A DNA stretch of 64,000 nucleotides from positions 809,501 through 873,500 of the forward strand of contig NZ_CP053708.1 of the NCBI RefSeq assembly GCF_013201075.1. The letters are read 5' to 3'. The notes below the pieces were generated by a model that saw only the letters and a list, made by a program, of their open reading frames with translations, did not search any database and was not told where the DNA came from. Of the stretch, positions 27,332-36,976 are shown one piece after another; within the stretch, counting starts at the first letter, position 1; each line of letters starts with the position of its first letter. The DNA comes from Lichenicola cladoniae (GTDB lineage Bacteria > Pseudomonadota > Alphaproteobacteria > Acetobacterales > Acetobacteraceae). The position numbers were made by a program, and so were the translations under genes.

Positions 27332-29593
27332 ATGAGGAACAGTCTGGTGAAAAGCATGAGCGGCGTTGATAATCACCCGGGACGGCCCGGCCTGTTCTTT
27401 TCCGCTCTGGCAGCAGCGCTGTACATCGCGAGCGTGCCGCGTGCCGACGCTCGGAGCGGCGATGATCTATCGGCGCTACGGCAGGAAGCGTCGCAGGTCA
27501 CGATCGTCAGGGACGATTGGGGCATCGCGCATGTCCACGGCCATACCGACCGCGATGCCGTGTTCGGCATGGCCTACACGCAGGCGGAGGACGACTTCAA
27601 CCGAGTCGAGACCAACTATCTCACCGCTCTCGGCCGCACGGCGGAGGCAAGCGGCGAAGCGGCGATCTGGCAGGACCTGCGCCAGAGACTGTTCATCGAT
27701 CCGACGGTGCTGAAGGCTGACTACGCCGCAAGCCCCGCCTCGCTGCGGTTGCTGATGGACGGATGGGCGGACGGGCTGAACTGGTATCTCGCGACTCATC
27801 CCGACGTCAGGCCGCTCGTGATCCGGCACTTCGAGCCGTGGATGGCGCTGAGCTTCACCGAAGGCAGCATCGGTGGCGATACCGAGCGCGTGCCGCTGAA
27901 AGAGTTGCAGGACTTCTACGGAACGCCGGGCACCACGGCGACGCCTGTGGTCCCCGCGACTGCAACGCGATCCGGGCTCGTCGCGCCGAAGGAGCCTGGC
28001 GGGTCGAACGGGATCGCCATAGCGCCCGCCAACACGCGCGATGGGCACGCGCTGCTGCTGATCAATCCGCACACCTCGTTCTTCTTCCGCTCCGAATTGC
28101 AGATGACCAGCGACGAGGGTCTCGACGCGTATGGCGCGGTTACCTGGGGGCAGTTCTTCGTCTACCAGGGCTTCAACCAGCATATCGGGTGGATGCACAC
28201 GTCGAGCGGCGTGGATGCGGTAGACGAATTCACTGAGACGGTCACGCGCCACGGAAACCGGCTGTTGTATCGCTATGGGAACGAGGAGCGGCCGGTCACC
28301 GTCACGAAGCTGCAGGTGCGGTATCGCACCCCGTCCGGGAGCATGGCGTCCCGGAGCTTCGCGGTGTATGGCACGCACCATGGCCCTGTCATCCGTGCAG
28401 CCGGCAGCAAGTGGATCAGCATTGCGCTGATGAATACGCCGGTCGCCGCGCTCAGCCAGTCCTGGCTGCGGACGAAGTCCTTCGATTACGCGTCGTTCCT
28501 GAAGATCGCTGTACAGTTCAACGCGAACTCTTCCAACAATACCATCTTTGCCGATGACAAGGGCGAGATTGCATATCTGCATCCGCAGTTCATCCCCTCT
28601 CGCGACGATCGCTTCGACTACACACGCCCAGTGAACGGGGCCGATCCCGCAAGCGACTGGAAGGGGCTGGTGCCGTTCGAGCGGACGCCGCATGTGGTCG
28701 ATCCGCCGAATGGTTGGGTCATGAACACCAATGACTGGCCGTATTCGGCAGCTGGTCCGTTCAGCCCAAAAGAACTCGACTTTCCTCGCTACATGGACAG
28801 CTTCGGCGAGAACCCACGCGGCATGCATGCGACACGGCTCCTCACCGGCACCAAGGGCTGGACACTGGAGGGGTTGAACCGCGCAGCATTCGACCCCTAC
28901 CTGCCGGCTTTCGCAAAACTCATCCCGCCTCTGCTGCAGTCCTATGACGGGATGCCCGGTTCGGATCCGTTGAAGGTGAAGCTCCGGGACCAGGTCATGA
29001 TGCTTCGGGGGTGGGACGACCGCTGGAGTGCCGGGTCGATACCGACTTCGCTGGCGGTATTCTGGGGAGAAGACATGTGGGCACGCGCCGCGGCAGGCGC
29101 AAAGACCGCCGGGATATCGCCCTATGACTGGATGGAAGACCGCATCCCGCCGCGCGAGAAGCTTCAGGCGCTCGCGGAAGCGTCCGACCGGATCGCGCAC
29201 GATTTCGGCGACTGGCGGACGCCATGGGGCCGGATCAATCGCTTCCAGCGGCTCGATGACCAGATCGACTCGCATTTCAGCGATGCGCAGCCGAGCATAC
29301 CGGTACCGTTTACCTCGAGCCGCTGGGGCTCGCTCGCCTCGTTCGGCGCGCATGCTTACCCGAACACGCGGAAATGGTATGGCACGCTGGGCAACAGCTT
29401 TGTTGCCGCGGTGGAGTTTGGGCCACGCATCCGGGCAGTCGCGGTGACCGCCGGTGGCGAGAGCGGCCATCCCGGATCACCGCACTTCGAGGACGAGGCC
29501 GATCGCTATGCCACCGGCCATTTGCGGGAGGTCTATTTCTATCCGGACCAGCTCAAGGGCCATACCGAGCGGACATACCATCCGGGGCTATAG
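27332..29593 (+). CDS. Penicillin acylase / acyl-homoserine-lactone acylase family enzyme
   Basis: The 753-residue precursor has a signal peptide (LFFSALAAALYIASVPRADA) and an alpha-chain segment (VTIVRDDWGIAHVHGHTDRD; AVFGMAYTQAEDDFNR). The autocleavage site PGGSNGIAIAP leaves Ser225 as N-terminal nucleophile of the beta chain. Later family blocks are NPHTSFFF, TWGQFFVYQGFNQHIGWMHT and FAVYGTHHGPVI. Such Ntn hydrolases in the periplasm cleave amide-linked acyl groups: penicillins, acyl-homoserine lactones or other N-acyl compounds. Which one cannot be told here. No luxI/luxR gene is in the window. The start at 27332 is chosen to include the signal peptide; ATG 27356 is possible. Confidence 0.88.
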   Translation: MRNSLVKSMSGVDNHPGRPGLFFSALAAALYIASVPRADARSGDDLSALRQEASQVTIVRDDWGIAHVHGHTDRDAVFGMAYTQAEDDFNRVETNYLTALGRTAEASGEAAIWQDLRQRLFIDPTVLKADYAASPASLRLLMDGWADGLNWYLATHPDVRPLVIRHFEPWMALSFTEGSIGGDTERVPLKELQDFYGTPGTTATPVVPATATRSGLVAPKEPGGSNGIAIAPANTRDGHALLLINPHTSFFFRSELQMTSDEGLDAYGAVTWGQFFVYQGFNQHIGWMHTSSGVDAVDEFTETVTRHGNRLLYRYGNEERPVTVTKLQVRYRTPSGSMASRSFAVYGTHHGPVIRAAGSKWISIALMNTPVAALSQSWLRTKSFDYASFLKIAVQFNANSSNNTIFADDKGEIAYLHPQFIPSRDDRFDYTRPVNGADPASDWKGLVPFERTPHVVDPPNGWVMNTNDWPYSAAGPFSPKELDFPRYMDSFGENPRGMHATRLLTGTKGWTLEGLNRAAFDPYLPAFAKLIPPLLQSYDGMPGSDPLKVKLRDQVMMLRGWDDRWSAGSIPTSLAVFWGEDMWARAAAGAKTAGISPYDWMEDRIPPREKLQALAEASDRIAHDFGDWRTPWGRINRFQRLDDQIDSHFSDAQPSIPVPFTSSRWGSLASFGAHAYPNTRKWYGTLGNSFVAAVEFGPRIRAVAVTAGGESGHPGSPHFEDEADRYATGHLREVYFYPDQLKGHTERTYHPGL

Positions 29594-29696
29594 GCCAGCC
29601 CGGCAGTTCTTCTCCAGCATTGGCCCGCCTCGTGTTCAGATCGACAGCGCCGCTTGTCTTACCGGATCAAGACAGGCAGCGGCCGACGTAGGACGG

Positions 29697-29962
29697 CTAG
29701 ACGGATTTCTTGAGGTTCGGGCTGGCTTTGAAGCGGACGGTCTTGCCGGCCTTGACCTTGACGGGCTCGCCGGTGCGCGGGTTCAGCGCCTTGCGCGCCT
29801 TGGTCTTCTTGACGGTGAAGGTGCCAAACGAGGACAGGGTGAAGCCGCCTTCTTCATTTCTGAGACAATGGCCGCGATCAGCTCGGCGGCTGCCAGGTTG
29901 GCGGCGACGCCGGTGCAGCCGGTCGAGTCCTGCAATGTCTCTACGATAAAGGCCTTGCTCAT
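29697..29962 (-). pseudogene. HU-family DNA-binding protein with a one-base deletion
   Basis: The first 38 codons (MSKAFIVETLQDSTGCTGVA through AAIVSEMKK) and the rest (GGFTLSSFGTFTVKKTKARK, ALNPRTGEPVKVKAGKTVRF, ending NLKKSV) together make a normal HU. The frame breaks at about 29846-29850, where a single base is missing in AAGAAGGCGGC. The DNA-binding arm (NPRTGEP) lies after the break, so the product would be a useless stub. If the deletion is an assembly error, the gene is an intact 88-residue nucleoid protein. Confidence 0.85.
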
Positions 29963-30129
29963 CTGTCTGGTATCCTAACCCGCGTTAAACAAGGTATCGA
30001 CTTCGGATCAGCTCGGTATTCCTAATAGACGAGTAGCGGTGGCTGGCCACATGCCTTGTTTGGCGACAGCTCGAAGAAAACGTAAAATGGCTAGATGACA
30101 TATTTCCCTTTGCGGAGAACTGCCTGGAC

Positions 30130-30750
30130 GCTGGGTCTTGCAGTAGGCCGGCGCGCAATGAGTGCGTGGCGTGATTGCTTCCATCTCACGCGGCGGTAGA
30201 CCGCGCATGTCGGATCGGGCGGCGCTGACCGGGATCCTGTTTGTGCTGCGCACTAAAATCTATTGGAAGATGCTACCGCTCGAGATGGAATTTGACCCGG
30301 GCATCCGTGCTGACGCCGCTTGCAATACTGGTAGGAGACAGGCGTATGGGGCATCTGGCATCGAGAGCTGCTGCTGCGGCAGTGGGCGGCCGACCGGATC
30401 AACTGGAGCTGGACCTGTCCAGACGGCGCGTCGTTCGCTGCTAGGAACATAGTAATAAGACAGAGCCGAATTGGACCGATCAAGGAAGGCACCGTGCGAC
30501 ACGAAACGCCATCTTGTGACCTATCCGGCAAGGCATCCCGCTCGTCTTCGTTCTGACCGGAGGTGACAGTAATGACAGCACACCGTTCGGGGACCTGCTG
30601 GATCGCATACCGTCGATCGTTGACAAGACAAGTCCTCGTTCATCAACCGGAAAAGCTTGACGCCAAAAAGCCTATGACTATCGCCGTTGCTGACAGGCCA
30701 ATCGTCGTCTCGGGACAATGCGTTGCATTGCCCTGCGGGACATCTTCATG
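30130..30750 (+). pseudogene. Decayed IS5-family transposase
   Basis: Pieces of the same family as the intact IS5 at 2388-3251 appear in shifting frames: GRPRMSDRAALTGILFVLRT with KMLPLEMEF near 30190-30290, WRRL and GVWGIWHRELL near 30330, ADRINWSWTCPDGASFAA near 30400, then KRHLVT, and near 30570-30680 fragments of DSTPFGDLLDRIPSIV. Stops and shifts occur throughout. The terminal repeats were not recognised. This is an old, dead copy. Confidence 0.7.
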
Positions 30751-30771
30751 AAGCTCGTAGTCGTTTTACCT

Positions 30772-33198
30772 CTAGATCAATCTGAGGTGAAGTGGCGTCT
30801 TACGGACGAGTTCCCCCTTAGCGTGGCACGATCCAGCAGCAATGAGTTGCAAAGCAGCCTCCAGCGGTAGCGGCCGGCTGAAGTGGAAGCCCTGCGCAAT
30901 GTCACAGCCCAGTGACCGAAGCTGAGCAAGCTGGCCCGGCTCCTCGACACCCTCGGCGATCGTTGTCGCGCGGAAGCTACGTGCCAGTTGAATAATGGTT
31001 GCTACAATCGATGCTGCGTCGGGAGATGTCTCGAGATCTCCCACGAAAGCCTGATCGATTTTGATGGAGTCGAATGGTAGCCGCCGAAGGTAGAGCAGTG
31101 AAGAATAACCGGTTCCGAAGTCGTCCAGCGCGACTCTTACGCCAGCTCGCCTGAGTGCAGTGAGTGCATTGACGATCTCAGGTGTGTCTTCAAGCAACAC
31201 TGTCTCGGTCACCTCCACCTCGAGGAGGTCGGGCCTAAATCCGATTTCCTCCAGGGCCACGATCGTGTCGGCTACGAAGCTTTTCTGACAAAGCTGTACA
31301 GCCGAGACATTGACCGCAACCCGGATATCTCCGCCCCAGCTATTAGCCGCGCGGCAGGCCTCGCCAATTACCCAAGCACCCAGACGTACGATCAGGCCGG
31401 TTTCTTCAGCAACGGCAATGAAGTATCCTGGATCGAGAAGGCCGCGGCTAGGATGCTGCCACCGTATCAAAGCCTCGAAGCCGAGCAGCGCGCCACTGGC
31501 TACTTCATATTGCGGCTGGTAATATAGAATGAATTCATCATTATCCAGCGCAACTAGCAACTCGGCTTTCAGCTCTTTATGACGTTGCTCAGCGACCGCA
31601 AGTTCCGGACGAAACACCTCAAAGACGCCACGTCCGCGTGCCTTGGCTTTGTATAGTGCAAGATCCGCCTGCCTGAAGATTTCATCCGGCGTGAGTAACG
31701 CGTTGACGACCACGGTGATGCCGATCGAGGCTCCAATAAGGATCGTAGTACTTTCAAAGATAAACGGTGAAGTAAGAGCAGCAACAATATGTTGCGCTAT
31801 CAACGGTGGAGAACCCAATTCCGAAGCGCTCTCCATCAGCAAGGTGAACTCGTCTCCGGCCAGGCGAGCAATCACGCCTGCGTCTGGCGCCAAATGGCGC
31901 AACCGAACGCTGACTTCACGTAACACGGCATCGCCCGCAGAGTGGCCAAACGCGTCGTTGATCTCCTTGAAACGATCCAGATCGATCAGGAAAAGCGCAA
32001 AGGAAGACACTTGGCCTAATCTCTCTAGACAGGCCAACATCGCGCTATTGAATGCGGTGCGGTTCGCAAGCCCGGTCAGTGGATCATGCAGAGCTAGAAA
32101 TCGCATCCTTTCCTGATCGCGCATCTGTAATGTGACATCGCTGTGAGTGGCGACCCACCCGCCGCTGGCGAGGCATTGATGATGAACAGCGAGAATCCTT
32201 CCCTGTTCGGTCCGGACAACAAATTTGCTTGATCGATTACCTGCAAATAGATGCCGATGGGACGTCAAAGCAGCCTCGGCATCATAACCGATTGCGAGTG
32301 ATCCGGCGCTTTCACGGAGTGCAAATACCTCGGCCAGCGTCATTCCCGGGACTATATGCGTTGACTCAATGCCATACATTGTAGCGTATCGCGCATTGGA
32401 AACGATAAGCCGGTGATCAGAGGAATACAGGCAAAGGCCATCGGATATATTCTCAAGCGCGACATCAAATCGATCCGCAAGCCGCTTGAGACTACTCTCG
32501 CGATCATCGATCTCGCGCTTCAATGGTCGTGCGATACTAATGAAGGCGAAGGTTGTGAGGATCAGGAGAGCGACTGACGCGAAAGCAATATTACGTTGAA
32601 GTTTAACTACGAGATCGCGAAAGGCAAATCGAGATAAGCCGCTAAAGACAGCGCCGATCACCCGTCCATCCGGCGCCCGTAATGGATCATAAGCAACGTA
32701 ATAGTCTGTTCCGGCCACATTTTCCCGCCCGCGATAGGCTTGATTGTGTTTGAATATTGCGTCGTGAATTGGTCCGGGCGCCAGGGAGGTGCCGACAGCC
32801 CGCTGTCCATTTCGGCGAATCGTGGTCGCAATTTGGACATTCCCGCGAAATATTGCGATATCCCCGCCTAGCATTGACGACATCTTATCCACAAATGCCT
32901 CATTGGCATCCAGCACGACATCTCCGGCCACCAAGTATTGATCTTTAAGTCGGACCGCACCATAGTAATGCAGGTCTTGCTGGATGATGGCAATATTTCG
33001 ACCAAGACGATCCATCGCCCGATTGTCGACGCCGTCTCCCAGGACGACTCTGGTGACCGCCAGAGACATCAATGACATGATCACCAGGCTAATAAGGCCG
33101 AAGGCGACAAGCATTGAGCTAGGATGCAGCTTAACAAGTGCGCGAAAAATGAAGCGGACTTTCTGGCGAAGCTTCGATTTCACGGGCCACTCCAACAC
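30772..33198 (-). CDS. Membrane sensor with Cache-PAS-GGDEF-EAL domains (c-di-GMP enzyme)
   Basis: The 808-residue protein has a first membrane helix (about 29-50), a periplasmic single-Cache-like domain (about 55-205, with GTDYYVAYDPLRAPDGRVIG), a second helix (about 213-232) and a PAS domain (about 245-365). A GGDEF domain follows with RLAGDEF at about 443-449, and an EAL domain starts at EALIRW (about 574), with EVTETVLLED, DDFGTGYSSL and KIDQAF. The first Gly of GGDEF is Ala, a change tolerated in some active cyclases. The EAL acidic residues look complete. It probably makes or degrades cyclic di-GMP in response to an external ligand. It is monocistronic, with IS debris downstream. Confidence 0.93.
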   Translation of the reverse strand: MLEWPVKSKLRQKVRFIFRALVKLHPSSMLVAFGLISLVIMSLMSLAVTRVVLGDGVDNRAMDRLGRNIAIIQQDLHYYGAVRLKDQYLVAGDVVLDANEAFVDKMSSMLGGDIAIFRGNVQIATTIRRNGQRAVGTSLAPGPIHDAIFKHNQAYRGRENVAGTDYYVAYDPLRAPDGRVIGAVFSGLSRFAFRDLVVKLQRNIAFASVALLILTTFAFISIARPLKREIDDRESSLKRLADRFDVALENISDGLCLYSSDHRLIVSNARYATMYGIESTHIVPGMTLAEVFALRESAGSLAIGYDAEAALTSHRHLFAGNRSSKFVVRTEQGRILAVHHQCLASGGWVATHSDVTLQMRDQERMRFLALHDPLTGLANRTAFNSAMLACLERLGQVSSFALFLIDLDRFKEINDAFGHSAGDAVLREVSVRLRHLAPDAGVIARLAGDEFTLLMESASELGSPPLIAQHIVAALTSPFIFESTTILIGASIGITVVVNALLTPDEIFRQADLALYKAKARGRGVFEVFRPELAVAEQRHKELKAELLVALDNDEFILYYQPQYEVASGALLGFEALIRWQHPSRGLLDPGYFIAVAEETGLIVRLGAWVIGEACRAANSWGGDIRVAVNVSAVQLCQKSFVADTIVALEEIGFRPDLLEVEVTETVLLEDTPEIVNALTALRRAGVRVALDDFGTGYSSLLYLRRLPFDSIKIDQAFVGDLETSPDAASIVATIIQLARSFRATTIAEGVEEPGQLAQLRSLGCDIAQGFHFSRPLPLEAALQLIAAGSCHAKGELVRKTPLHLRLI

Positions 33199-33421
33199 CG
33201 CCTGTCCTTCTATACTTGGTTTTACAATCGTTGAGCAAGGTTAATATATAAATAGAATCGATTTTGGATCCAGTGCGGAATGGTAGTTCGTCGCAAGTTT
33301 GCGAATCTGTCCTGAACATTTGAAACCTTGATATCACTATTGAGGTTGAAGTATTAAGTGTTCCAGTCTTTTAGACTTCGGCACGATCCGTGATGTAATG
33401 CGCTCGGGATTAGAGATTCTG
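33199..33421. other. Upstream region of the GGDEF-EAL gene
   Basis: The region is AT-richer than the window average (for example 33240-33370) and should contain the promoter of the minus-strand sensor gene. No gene or specific operator is recognisable. Confidence 0.3.
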
Positions 33422-33810
33422 TCAAAAACCGTATACTGCTTGGCGACGTGGTTCATGACGAGACACGGCATCTCCTGTGATTTCGTGCGCCCCGTGGTAG
33501 ATCATCGGGCCTGCAAGGTCGACGATACGAAGCGTCCGACGGCCGTATGGGGCCACGATCTGCTGCCCGCGATCGGCGAACGTCCGCTGAGCGCACTCGC
33601 GATTAAGGCATAGCCATCGTGCCACTTTGAGCGTCAGCTTCACGGCAGCCCCTTGAGTCGGCAGGTCCTGCAGACGCCGCACACATAAGCCGTGGCGGTG
33701 ACTGGAGCGAGTGCTACATGCTGGGCACCCGCGACACCGGACATCACCGCAGAGACGAGCCAGCCGTCTCCGAGCTTGATAGCTGCGGAAACCTTAATGC
33801 CCGGACCATG
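33422..33810 (-). pseudogene. ISL3-family transposase N-terminal fragment
   Basis: The minus strand reads VRRLQDLPTQGAAVKLTLKV, then RWLCLNRECAQRTFADRG and VAPYGRRTLRIVDLAG. This is the N-terminal zinc-binding region of ISL3 transposases (CPxC ... DLP ... CxxxxCxRRxFxER). The upstream Cys pair lies in another frame, so there is a frameshift near 33690. The catalytic domain is absent. Confidence 0.65.
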
Positions 33811-34185
33811 CGACCACTCGCTGTCTGTTCTCATGCGATATCAACGCGGTGTCACCACAATGTGGCCAAATGCCATCCTGGAACCAAGTCGCAGCGTCAC
33901 ACGCTTGCGACAGACCCCCACGCGTTGAGGGAGAGCCATATAAGCGCATTAAAGCGTGAGAAAGCACCATTTCCAGCAATATCCTGCAGTCTGACACCGG
34001 CAGGCTCGTCTAGGAACGATGTTTAGACGGATGCACGGACAACGGCTCGAGTTGCTCTCATTCCGACGGCTGCAAATGCATCGTTACCGCAAAAGCTTAG
34101 GTGAACAAGTTGATTGTAAGTGCAGCTGGTTGGCATGCGTTCCGATCCGGACCAGGCAGGCGACAAGATCATCAGGGTTTAGCTC
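33811..34185. other. Stretch without recognised genes
   Basis: No frame with family character, repeat or promoter was found between the ISL3 scrap and the oxidoreductase pseudogene. Confidence 0.3.
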
Positions 34186-34420
34186 ACCAGCCGCAGCATA
34201 CTCGTTTGGGTGTCCAAGCGGCGGCCTGGACCTCGTCGTCGAACCGCGACATGATTTTTCAACGCCCGATCCACGGCTCGCCATCGTCCAAGTTGCATTC
34301 CGTCAGTATCGACAAGGCGCCGAGCGACAGCGCACTGCGCAGCATCAGCCGGCGTTCGATCTTGACCAGAACGGGACAAACCTCGTCATAGGTCGGGCCG
34401 GCCCGCCTGAACGGGTTCAT
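34186..34420 (-). pseudogene. Sulfite-oxidase-type molybdopterin oxidoreductase, N-terminal remnant
   Basis: From ATG 34420 the frame reads MNPFRRAGPTYDEVCPVLV then RRLMLRSALSLGALSILTEC, a Tat/lipobox-like leader typical of a SUOX-like molybdoprotein family, and stops at 34259. The same frame continues past the stop with KIMSRFDDEVQAAAWTPKRV before a second stop, again fitting the family (AMSRFNDxVQA). The molybdopterin-binding domain is gone. The gene is divergent from msrB with 133 bases between, suggesting it once belonged to the same oxidative-repair regulon. Confidence 0.6.
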
Positions 34421-34553
34421 GATGCGGTCTCCCAGTCGGTAGGTTCCGCGACCCGGCCGCCGGTGATCATGCTGCGCAATATCAGCGCACCGTGCTGTAA
34501 CCGCCGGGGTGCCGCCGCGAATACCATGTGGAAGCTGGATAGCGGCGGGACGG

Positions 34554-35078
34554 ATGATGCGACACGATCGACGGGACATCTTGATCAAGGGCGTGGCTTT
34601 CCTGGGCGTCGTGGCCGCGGCACGCGGTGCACTGGCCGCGCCGCCGATGGCCACGGCCGCGACCGTCGGCGGTTCGGACGCCCATCCATACGCCGTGGTC
34701 CACACCGAGGCCGAGTGGCGCCGCCTGCTCAGCCCGGGTCAGTTCGAGGTGCTCCGGCAGGCTGGCACCGAGGTTCCCTGGTCCAGCGCCTTGCTGAAGG
34801 AGAAGCGCCACGGCCGCTTCCTGTGCGCCGGCTGCAGGCAGCCCAAATTCGACGAGGCCACGAAGTTCGAGAGCGGGACCGGTTGGCCGAGCTTCTGGCA
34901 GCCGATCGGCGGAGAGGTTCTCGTGGCCACCGACACGAGCTTCGGCATGGACCGGTCGGAGGTGCATTGCGCGACCTGCGGCGGGCATCTCGGCCATGTG
35001 TTCGATGATGGCCCGAAGCCGACCGGTCTTCGCTACTGCATGAACGGCATCGCCCTGGAGTTCCAGGCCGATGCATGA
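34554..35078 (+). CDS. msrB: Exported peptide-methionine (R)-S-oxide reductase MsrB
   Basis: The 174-residue protein has a Tat-like signal (DRRDILIKGVAFLGVV, then AARGALA) and a complete MsrB domain. Zinc pairs CAGC and CATC, the segment FESGTGWPSFWQP and the catalytic Cys162 in LRYCMNG are all present. It reduces the R form of methionine sulfoxide in oxidised proteins. The leader places it in the periplasm, unlike housekeeping MsrB. The start at 34554 has GGGACGG directly upstream. It is followed by an ECF sigma factor and its NrsF-type partner, and is probably under their control. Confidence 0.92.
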   Translation: MMRHDRRDILIKGVAFLGVVAAARGALAAPPMATAATVGGSDAHPYAVVHTEAEWRRLLSPGQFEVLRQAGTEVPWSSALLKEKRHGRFLCAGCRQPKFDEATKFESGTGWPSFWQPIGGEVLVATDTSFGMDRSEVHCATCGGHLGHVFDDGPKPTGLRYCMNGIALEFQADA

Positions 35079-35212
35079 CCCCGGACGCCGGCGAGCCGAG
35101 CGATAGTCCCGGACCGGCCATGTTGCGGCGTCAGTTCGACGGTCCTATCGTACCCGAATCGTCCTGGTCATTATCGGGCAAATCCGGATCCGAGGGATCA
35201 GCAGGACATGGT

Positions 35213-35743
35213 GTGAGCGATCGCGGCTGGACCGAGATGATGGCGGCGGCGCAATCCGGCAACGCCGCCGTCTATCGGCGCCTGCTCGGCGAGATCGACC
35301 CGTGGCTGCATCGTTACTTCGTGCGGCGCCTGCCACCGGCGATGGTCGACGATGCCGTGCAGGACACGCTGCTTGCAGTGCACGAGAAGCGCCATACCTA
35401 TGAGCCATCGAGGCCGTTCGAACCGTGGCTCGGCGCGATCGCCCGCTACAAATGGATCGACCGGCTGCGCGCGATGAAATCTTCCCGGACCGAGGAACTG
35501 ACGACTGACATTGCCATTCCCGATCATGAAGATGCAGTCACCAGCGCCAGGTCGCTGGAACGACTGCTCGATGAATTGAAGCCCGCGCAAGCCGATGTCA
35601 TTCGCCTGGTCAAGCTGCAGGGCCTGAGTATCCAGGAAGCATCGTCGCGCACCGGACAGACGATGTCGCTGGTGAAGGTCAATATCCACCGTGGCCTCGG
35701 CCGGCTGAGCTCATTGGTACGGAAGCGCGCCGATGTCGAATGA
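35213..35743 (+). CDS. ECF-type sigma factor (SigF/NrsF group)
   Basis: The 176-residue protein has sigma region 2 (DDAVQDTLLAVHEKRHTYEP, then RPFEPWLGAIARYKWIDRLR) and region 4 (LKPAQADVIRLVKLQGLSIQ, then SSRTGQTMSLVKVNIHRGL). I start it at GTG 35213, preceded by AGGA, because the result begins VSDRGWTEMM like relatives. A longer frame from 35075 overlapping the msrB stop is possible. It directs RNA polymerase to a stress regulon. It overlaps the NrsF-type gene by 11 bases, the usual sigma/anti-sigma arrangement. In Caulobacter SigF-NrsF responds to metals and oxidants. Confidence 0.9.
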   Translation: MSDRGWTEMMAAAQSGNAAVYRRLLGEIDPWLHRYFVRRLPPAMVDDAVQDTLLAVHEKRHTYEPSRPFEPWLGAIARYKWIDRLRAMKSSRTEELTTDIAIPDHEDAVTSARSLERLLDELKPAQADVIRLVKLQGLSIQEASSRTGQTMSLVKVNIHRGLGRLSSLVRKRADVE

Positions 35744-36374
35744 ATTCCTGATCGATCGGCTGACGGTCGGTCTCAAGCCTGTGCGGCCGCGCAACCCGGT
35801 CATCGACGGGGTCATCATCGGCGGCATCTGCCTGATCGAATTGATCCTGTTCCTGGGCATGGGTGCGACGCGTCCCAACATGCCGCTTGCCATGGTGCAG
35901 CCGTCCTTCTGGTGGAAGCTGACCGGGCTCGGCCTGATCGCCCTGTTCAGCGGCGCGGCAGCGGTCATGTCGTTCGACCCGGTCCGCTCCCCACGCCGCG
36001 GGCTGATCGCGGTGGTGGCGCTGGTGGCGATCTGCCTGGGTGCCGGGTGGATGATCGATGCCGGGCGCGGCGGCTGGGGCGCAGTGGTCGGCCGCCTCGA
36101 CTGGCGCAACGGAATCTGGTGCGTTTATAAGATGATGTTGCTGGCGATACCGCCGGTCATGGGCCTCGGGGTGCTCATGCAGCGCGGCGCTCCGACCGAC
36201 CGGAAGGGCACCGCCTGGATGGTCGGGATCGCCGCCGCCGCCTGGGGTGCGTTCGTGTTCGTGTTCGCCTGCCCGTTCGACGATCCGCTCTATACGGCGG
36301 TCTGGTACAGCGTCGGATGCGGAATCGTCACGATCGTATCGCGGCTGGTAGTGCCGACTTTGACCCGTTGGTAG
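35733..36374 (+). CDS. NrsF-family (DUF1109) membrane anti-sigma factor
   Basis: The 213-residue protein has six predicted membrane helices (VIIGGICLIELILFLGMG; GLGLIALFSGAAAVMS; and so on). Two Cys residues lie in loops (WCVYKMM; FACPFDD) at places matching the conserved Cys of NrsF proteins, which are thought to sense metals or oxidants. It should hold the preceding sigma factor at the membrane until signal. The pair is translationally coupled by overlap (ATG at 35733, sigma stop at 35743). Confidence 0.9.
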   Translation: MSNEFLIDRLTVGLKPVRPRNPVIDGVIIGGICLIELILFLGMGATRPNMPLAMVQPSFWWKLTGLGLIALFSGAAAVMSFDPVRSPRRGLIAVVALVAICLGAGWMIDAGRGGWGAVVGRLDWRNGIWCVYKMMLLAIPPVMGLGVLMQRGAPTDRKGTAWMVGIAAAAWGAFVFVFACPFDDPLYTAVWYSVGCGIVTIVSRLVVPTLTRW

Positions 36375-36976
36375 TGGTCTGTTGCTGCACGGGTAAGCAC
36401 CTACGAACCGCATCTGGTTTGGCAGAGCCGTGCCTCGGCGCTTGCACGGTAGTTGGGGCGAGCCGTAGGCCGATCGGCGAGAGAAATTCCATGCACCGCG
36501 GGGCGGCTATGACGGTGCCGTCGTAGTTCTCTTGAGTATTGATACATGCTTGCCGGAAACTTGAGACAGCGTCTCACCAAGCGTGTTGAACCGCTTAACT
36601 ATGCCCATGATGCGGCGCGATATAAGCTATGCGCGGAGCTGGTATTCCCTTTGACCTTAAGTGGGTCGGTGAAATATCCGTCAGGCCGGATAAAACCAAT
36701 TGCGATTCTGTCAAGTATCCGTCGAGCAAGGGAACGCGGTCGACCTTTGATAACGGCACGAGTTACCGAAGCTAGAGATCGAGTGCCGTCAGGCTCATGG
36801 GCTTAAGGGCGGCTGCTCTGCGCGTCTGTTTTACGCGGCGGCCGTTCGGATAACCTGTGCCGCCTTTGACATCCACAGCAGCAAGTTGCGCAATCTTCGT
36901 ACGACTGGAGGCCTTCCGCTGTCTGAAGATCAGCATGCCGTCGCCGCCCTGATCCAGCGGCCACGGCATGCACTTT
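36375..36976. other. Stretch without a supported gene
   Basis: A plus-strand frame at 36546-36806 and a minus-strand frame at 36772-36969 are open but match no family. In another plus frame at 36650-36770 the text FDLKWVGEISVRPDKTNC looks protein-like and may be a remnant. No promoter or terminator was identified. Confidence 0.3.

Noticed and set aside
27476-29470. Open frame of 664 codons on the minus strand
   Set aside because: It lies wholly antisense to the acylase gene, whose motifs and signal peptide are clear. The antisense text has no domain.
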